Positions 59,951 to 64,000 of a stretch of DNA of 64,000 bases are shown here, piece by piece. A program made the translations under genes and the position numbers. Below the pieces are notes generated by a model, which was given only the letters and a program-made list of their open reading frames with translations, had not been told where the DNA came from and made no database searches. Positions within the stretch are counted from its first letter, which is position 1. Every line of letters begins with the position of its first letter. Source of the stretch: Apophysomyces variabilis (Eukaryota; Mucoromycota; Mucoromycetes; Mucorales; Mucoraceae); contig MZZL01000060.1 in the NCBI GenBank assembly GCA_002749535.1, positions 260,228-324,227 of the forward strand, given 5' to 3'.

Positions 59951-60163
59951 TCCTTCCATTTACTAACCATGAACATTCTTTTACGCTGCTCGAATGAATT
60001 TTGTGTCCACGGAAGGACCAAGTTGAGGTAAGTAAAATATATTTCCCGCATAATCCACTTACTAATAACGCTTATTTATATAACCTTTAGCATAAACTTG
60101 ATCCTTGCATGGAAGCAAACTTTATTTAGAGTAGCATAAAGAAATGTTCAATAAATAGTATAC
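59951..60163. repeat. foldback/MITE-like element, copy 2 (inverted)
   Basis: Reverse-complement counterpart of 7880-8092. Shared blocks include ATTTACTAACCATGAACAT and TCCACGGAAGGACCAAGTTG on the left, and on the right GCATAAACTTGATCCTTGCA and ACTTTATTTAGAGTAGCATA. Its own two arms are inverted copies of each other. It lies about 210 bp before the small gene at 60377. Confidence 0.65.
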
Positions 60164-60376
60164 TCTTCTGATGGCCCTATTCTTAATTTACTTAGTTAAA
60201 TTCTTACTCCACTCGGTTACACCCATCTGTCCGAGGCGAACCTGGCCAAGCCCAATCGTCGATATCCCCTGAGGTCAAAAAATACCAAGTCACCATTTAC
60301 CAGTCCCCCCATTGCTTTTTGCCAGCTTTCTCTTTTTTCATTCCATTCTATTGAAACATATACCTTTTTCTCCGTT

Positions 60377-60604
60377 ATGAACCGAAAACCTGAAGTTCTC
60401 CCACTGAATGTAAAGTTGGAATCGACTATGGATACTACAATCGCAGGGGCAACCACATTTCTGGACAAATTCTTGCACGACGGCGTGGCCATTCACGCTG
60501 CCAACAACACAGTAGCCGCCCAACTGCATCAATTGCATCAAGGTCTGAAGGACGAAAGAAAGCGAAAGAAAGCACAACCTGTATCCGAATCCAAAGAAGC
60601 TTAA
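60377..60604 (+). CDS. hypothetical 75-aa protein
   Basis: Single-exon open frame beginning MNRKPEVLPLNVKLEST and ending in a charged tail (DERKRKKAQPVSESKEA). The middle, TIAGATTFLDKFLHDGVAIHA followed by NNTVAAQLHQLHQ, has the even codon use and amphipathic helix pattern of a real protein. It resembles small helical subunits of larger complexes, but no family was identified. An A-rich stretch with AATAAA-like sequences follows the stop. Upstream exons cannot be excluded. Confidence 0.5.
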   Translation: MNRKPEVLPLNVKLESTMDTTIAGATTFLDKFLHDGVAIHAANNTVAAQLHQLHQGLKDERKRKKAQPVSESKEA

Positions 60605-61112
60605 ATACATACGGCAATCAAGAATTTTTCATCCCAACAACAAAAAGAAATCATTGTGAATTTCCGGAATAATGTATCCCAACACATACACACATAAAAT
60701 CATTAACTCAATAAACATAACCATTTTGAAACGTATAATAGAGTATCACTACTGTGTGAATAGCGTTGCACTTGGATGTATGGAAATCAGTACGAAGAGT
60801 GGACTGTGGGTTTTCTTTGTCTTTGAGCTTGCCTATTACATACTCTCAAAACATTTCATCTCTTTTTATAACAGAAAATAAATCTATTGTTTTTTCAAAA
60901 AGCCGAAGGCTCTAATAACGGCCTGATCAATCAGTATTATACCTTTAAAGAGTTAGCTTACCATAATACAGAATGCCGCAGTATGATCCACTTATGTGAC
61001 AGATGGCTCACTCAGAATATCGTGACTGCCCCACCATCAGTTTGCTTGATGGCAGTGGTTAAAAAAAAGGGCGTCGAGTTGATCTCGATTTCGCCTTCCT
61101 CAAAACATAAAA
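60605..61112. other. intergenic before FIP1
   Basis: 3' flank of the small gene and promoter/leader of FIP1. An open frame running into 61141 is not supported as coding. Confidence 0.4.
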
Positions 61113-62568
61113 ATGACCCATCAGCCAGTAGACGAGGATGAAGTAGACGAATTTCTATACGGCCCTTCGAATCCAGATGAACAACTTCGAGGCAGCGTGA
61201 GCAATTACACAATTCAAGCAGATAATAATCAGCCCAAGGGTAATTGATTGTTGCGGCAGCTCCGATTTTCTTTCAACTGAACCCTCGATCAAACAAACCT
61301 CGTTAGATGCTGCCCAAGAAGAAGATGAAGAACTTTACCAATTATACCGTGGAAGTGCTGCCAATGAGTAAGTCTCGGCATCTTAAGTAAGCCCTATTTA
61401 ATCAAGCATGCATTCTATAGGACGCAGGAGATTATAAAGTAAGCTTCGCAATCATGCGCGCCTTGTGGGTGAATCAAAAACAAGATAATAACATGTGCGC
61501 TTCTTTTTCACTTTTCTGATCAAAAGGCAAGACAATGAAGAAACACAAGGAAAATCAGAAGACGATAGAGATCAAAACGCAGAAGAAGAAAAGCGTGAAG
61601 ACGAAGAAGCAGAAGAAGACAGTGATGATGTAATTGTTCTATTATGAAAAACTACAGAAGAAGAGTGTGTAACTGCTTACACATGCGTTTTATTTTAGGA
61701 TTTGGAGATTATACTGGAAGCAGATGAATTAGAAACAACCGCAGAACCATCAAGGTAAAAAGAAAGGAAAAGGAGGAGGATAGCAATGAAGAAAACTGAA
61801 TGGTGAACTCTATTTCTTTTCCCAAAAACAAAGTCAAGGACCTGCAGCTGGCAGTGATACGAAAACAACGGGCACTACCAATTCACTTGTCAACATCAAA
61901 CCAGGTCAACAAGCAAAGGCATCCACAGCGCCGCAACCTCAAACATCGAGTACTTCGGCACCTGCAACAACAGGTGGTATCGTCTTGGACGCTGTAGGCG
62001 AATTGAATGGGCAACCCATTACGGAAGTCGATCTAGATTCGGTTGAAGATAAACCATGGAGAAAACCTGGTGCAGATATTACGGATTATTTCAATTATGG
62101 ATTTAATGAAGTGACCTGGCGTGCCTATTGTGCCAAACAGAAAATGTTACGCGAAAACAAAAAGGTAAAAGTAATCGTTATTCGCTCTTCTTTTCTAGTG
62201 GCGCTAATGTTTGGATGCAGATGATGGGTGATATGGATATGGCAGACTTTATGTCGATGGGAATGATGATGCCTTCTGGGATGATGGATGTACCCATGGC
62301 AATGGGAGGTTTACCTAACCCAATGATGGGAATGCCTATGGGTATGCCGCCGGCGCCTCCAGTGGGCATGGGCTCTTCTGCACCAAGTGGCCAAATGTTC
62401 CCACCTGATATACCTGGAGGACCCATGGGTATGCCTTTCTTCAACCCGAACATGGCACCTTCTCCCGGTGGAGGACCATCCAATATGGGATTTGATAATG
62501 ATTTCCGTGGAAATGGAAGGCCACAGAAAAGAATGCGAGCAAGTGGAAGTCCAAGGGCCGACTGGTAG
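61113..62568 (+). CDS. FIP1: pre-mRNA polyadenylation factor Fip1
   Basis: Seven exons: 61113-61239, 61307-61367, 61421-61438, 61527-61629, 61699-61754, 61834-62164 and 62221-62568; 347 aa. An acidic N-terminus ([17 protein letters not shown], later a Glu/Asp/Lys run) leads to the Fip1 motif [19 protein letters not shown] and [13 protein letters not shown] at about residues 195-232, which is diagnostic. The last exon is Met/Gly/Pro-rich ([19 protein letters not shown]) and ends [13 protein letters not shown]. Fip1 is a flexible subunit of the cleavage and polyadenylation factor that tethers poly(A) polymerase to the complex and RNA. Exon 3 is a microexon of 18 nt, accepted because it keeps frame between two good introns. 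Confidence 0.92.
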
Positions 62569-62880
62569 ATCGTGTTTCTCCTTCACTCCCTCTCACTCCC
62601 TCTCACCCTCACTCTTACTCTCTACCTCTCGCTCTGTGTGTATGTTTACTCATATATCATCCGGATCTCTTCCCGTCCCCTTTTTCTCAATCACTCTTTT
62701 TCTTTCTATTTGGTTTTCCTTTTGTTTTTCTTCTTCCTCCTACCTTCCAAGAGTATATGGTACATAAAGGTTGTCTTTTTTTCTTTCTTTTTCTCTATCC
62801 TAAAGACTATGGATTGTTTTGAAGCTTGTCTGATGTTGATGATGCGGATAAGGTCGATGGTCTATGAGTACTTGACTCCT
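62569..62880. other. convergent 3' flanks of FIP1 and the golgin gene
   Basis: A CTCTC/T-rich stretch (about 62580-62800) between two converging genes. No gene is seen. Confidence 0.5.
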
Positions 62881-64000
62881 TCAGCAAAAAGGATATCCAC
62901 GCATCCGTAAAGGACTTGGATCGTAAATTAAGTATGCCATTTTCTCCGGTACCAAATCATTTACCTCTTTTGAATCTTCCTCTGGTTGTGGACTTTGCCA
63001 TCCAGTCGCTGACGGGGATGATCGCTGGCTAGACTTGTTGCTGCTACGTATAAGGCCGATTTGTTCTCTTTGTTCGTCCGTCAATTGTAACACACTTGCA
63101 ATAATGGTAAGGATATCGTATCTTTTGCGCTCACCCCTTGGTGCAAGGAAAAACCCGACCAGCAGATTGGTGATTAACTGTCTGTTTGAAAATAGCCCTC
63201 CGTATTAGCAAACAAAGATGGTATGTGTTTATCCCCGTTTGCATTCATCCGTTACCTATCTACGTTATTTTCACTCGATTCCTCTTTGAGCCGTCGCATC
63301 GCTTCCACCAGATGTTCATTTAAAATGATGGCTGTGGATCATCTAGGATTAAACCACGCTCTTTGCGTCGTATTGTTCGATTTACCTTCATGACGAAGCT
63401 TTCCAATAAGCAGATTCTTTTCCTTAATCTCCCTTTCATATTGCTGTGCCTTGGCTACGTCTCGCTGATACTGCTCTAAGGACGCCTAAGGGAAAGTTAG
63501 GTAAAACCTATACCCACATGAACCAAAAGAACAAAGAGTAATTCTTTGTCCCTTTTTAAATTTCTTTACCTCGGCAACTCGCGCCCGCTCTTGGTATTCT
63601 GACCATGATTTTTTTGCTACTTCCAGTTGGCGCTCGATGTGCTCAACAGCTGCACGGATCTCTGCATCCTTGGCTAAACGGATGGGAAAAGAAAAAAAGA
63701 TTCGTGTCAATGAACTACAAGGATGTTTCGCGTATGAACTTTACTGGCTTGAAATTCTTCCAACACCGTCTGCAAGTTGGCTAAACTGGCGCGTTCCGAT
63801 TCCTTCTCTTCTTGTTCTTCCTGAAGACGCGTCTGTAATCGTCGTAACTCAGATTGTGTGCTGTCCGCTTGCTCTTCTAATTGACTACGTCGTGCATCCA
63901 TCTGCATCGCCATCATTTCTACTTCTTCCCGTTCTCTTTGCACTTTCTCAAGTCGCATCTGTAACTGCGATATGTCTCGCTCTTTTTGCGCAAGTATCTG
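62881..64000 (-). CDS. RUD3: GRAB-domain golgin, GMAP-210/Rud3 family (5' end outside window)
   Basis: Exons on the minus strand: 64000(partial)-63745, 63673-63570, 63485-63386, 63331-63256 and 63181-62881. The visible part is coiled coil (MRLEKVQREREEVEMMAMQ, ASLANLQTVLEEFQA, DAEIRAAVEHIERQLEVAK), then KEKNLLIGKLRHEAIILNE followed by AMRRLKEESSENNVDRQL. The last block, LITNLLVGFFLAPRGERKR, YDILTIIASVLQLTDEQ and REQIGL, is the GRIP-related Arf-binding (GRAB) domain. Such golgins sit on cis-Golgi membranes through Arf1 and tether vesicles. The C-terminus after the GRAB domain is short; a further intron at GAG|GTAAAT (near 62968) with an exon beyond cannot be excluded. Confidence 0.88.

Noticed and set aside
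1..64000. CRISPR arrays, operons or bacterial-type systems
   Set aside because: Spliceosomal introns and gene content are eukaryotic. No regularly spaced short repeats are present.

Overview
The window looks like nuclear DNA of an early-diverging filamentous fungus, most likely Mucoromycota (Mucorales-like). Reasons: many short spliceosomal introns (45-100 nt, GTAAGT-type donors), a chitin synthase fused to a myosin motor, a fungal neurofibromin-type RasGAP, a COP9 signalosome subunit, and decayed Tc1/mariner-type transposons. The placement is inferred from gene content and was not tested against a database.

Layout. (1) 0-11.6 kb: a Sel1-repeat protein (+), an intronless reverse-transcriptase-related gene of the rvt type (+, 831 aa) and COP9 signalosome subunit 1 (-, five exons). 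(2) 11.6-22.3 kb: gene-poor, with purine/pyrimidine-skewed DNA, a microsomal cytochrome P450 (-), a possible 52-aa cysteine-rich gene (+) and mitochondrial ribosomal protein uS13 (-). (3) 22.6-37.6 kb: a tandem array on the minus strand of a paralogous three-exon family. Each protein has a short variable N-terminus, a long coiled coil, a domain that reads like PB1, and an acidic tail with a repeated F-x-x-V/I motif. Five copies are intact (300, 293, 262, 272 and 347 aa) and three are decayed. Relics of two smaller families and two nearly identical solo LTRs are interleaved. A Tc1/mariner relic closes the array. (4) 38.6-56.2 kb: housekeeping block with Bud23-type rRNA methyltransferase, class V chitin synthase with myosin motor (1,822 aa) and neurofibromin/IRA RasGAP (2,590 aa, 16 exons), all on +. 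(5) 56.3-64 kb: a coiled-coil protein (-), a repeat-rich stretch with a second Tc1/mariner relic and a foldback element, a small unknown gene (+), the polyadenylation factor Fip1 (+) and the 3' part of a GMAP-210/Rud3 golgin (-, cut by the window end).

The single-copy genes serve unrelated cell functions: Ras control, wall synthesis, Golgi tethering, 3'-end formation, ribosome biogenesis and cullin deneddylation. There is no operon-like logic. The most unusual content is the tandem coiled-coil/PB1-like array, whose combination of self-association domains and possible Atg8-binding motifs resembles selective-autophagy adaptors (inference). Exon joins were chosen by hand from splice signals, reading-frame continuity and family conservation. 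All intact models close in frame, but none has transcript support.
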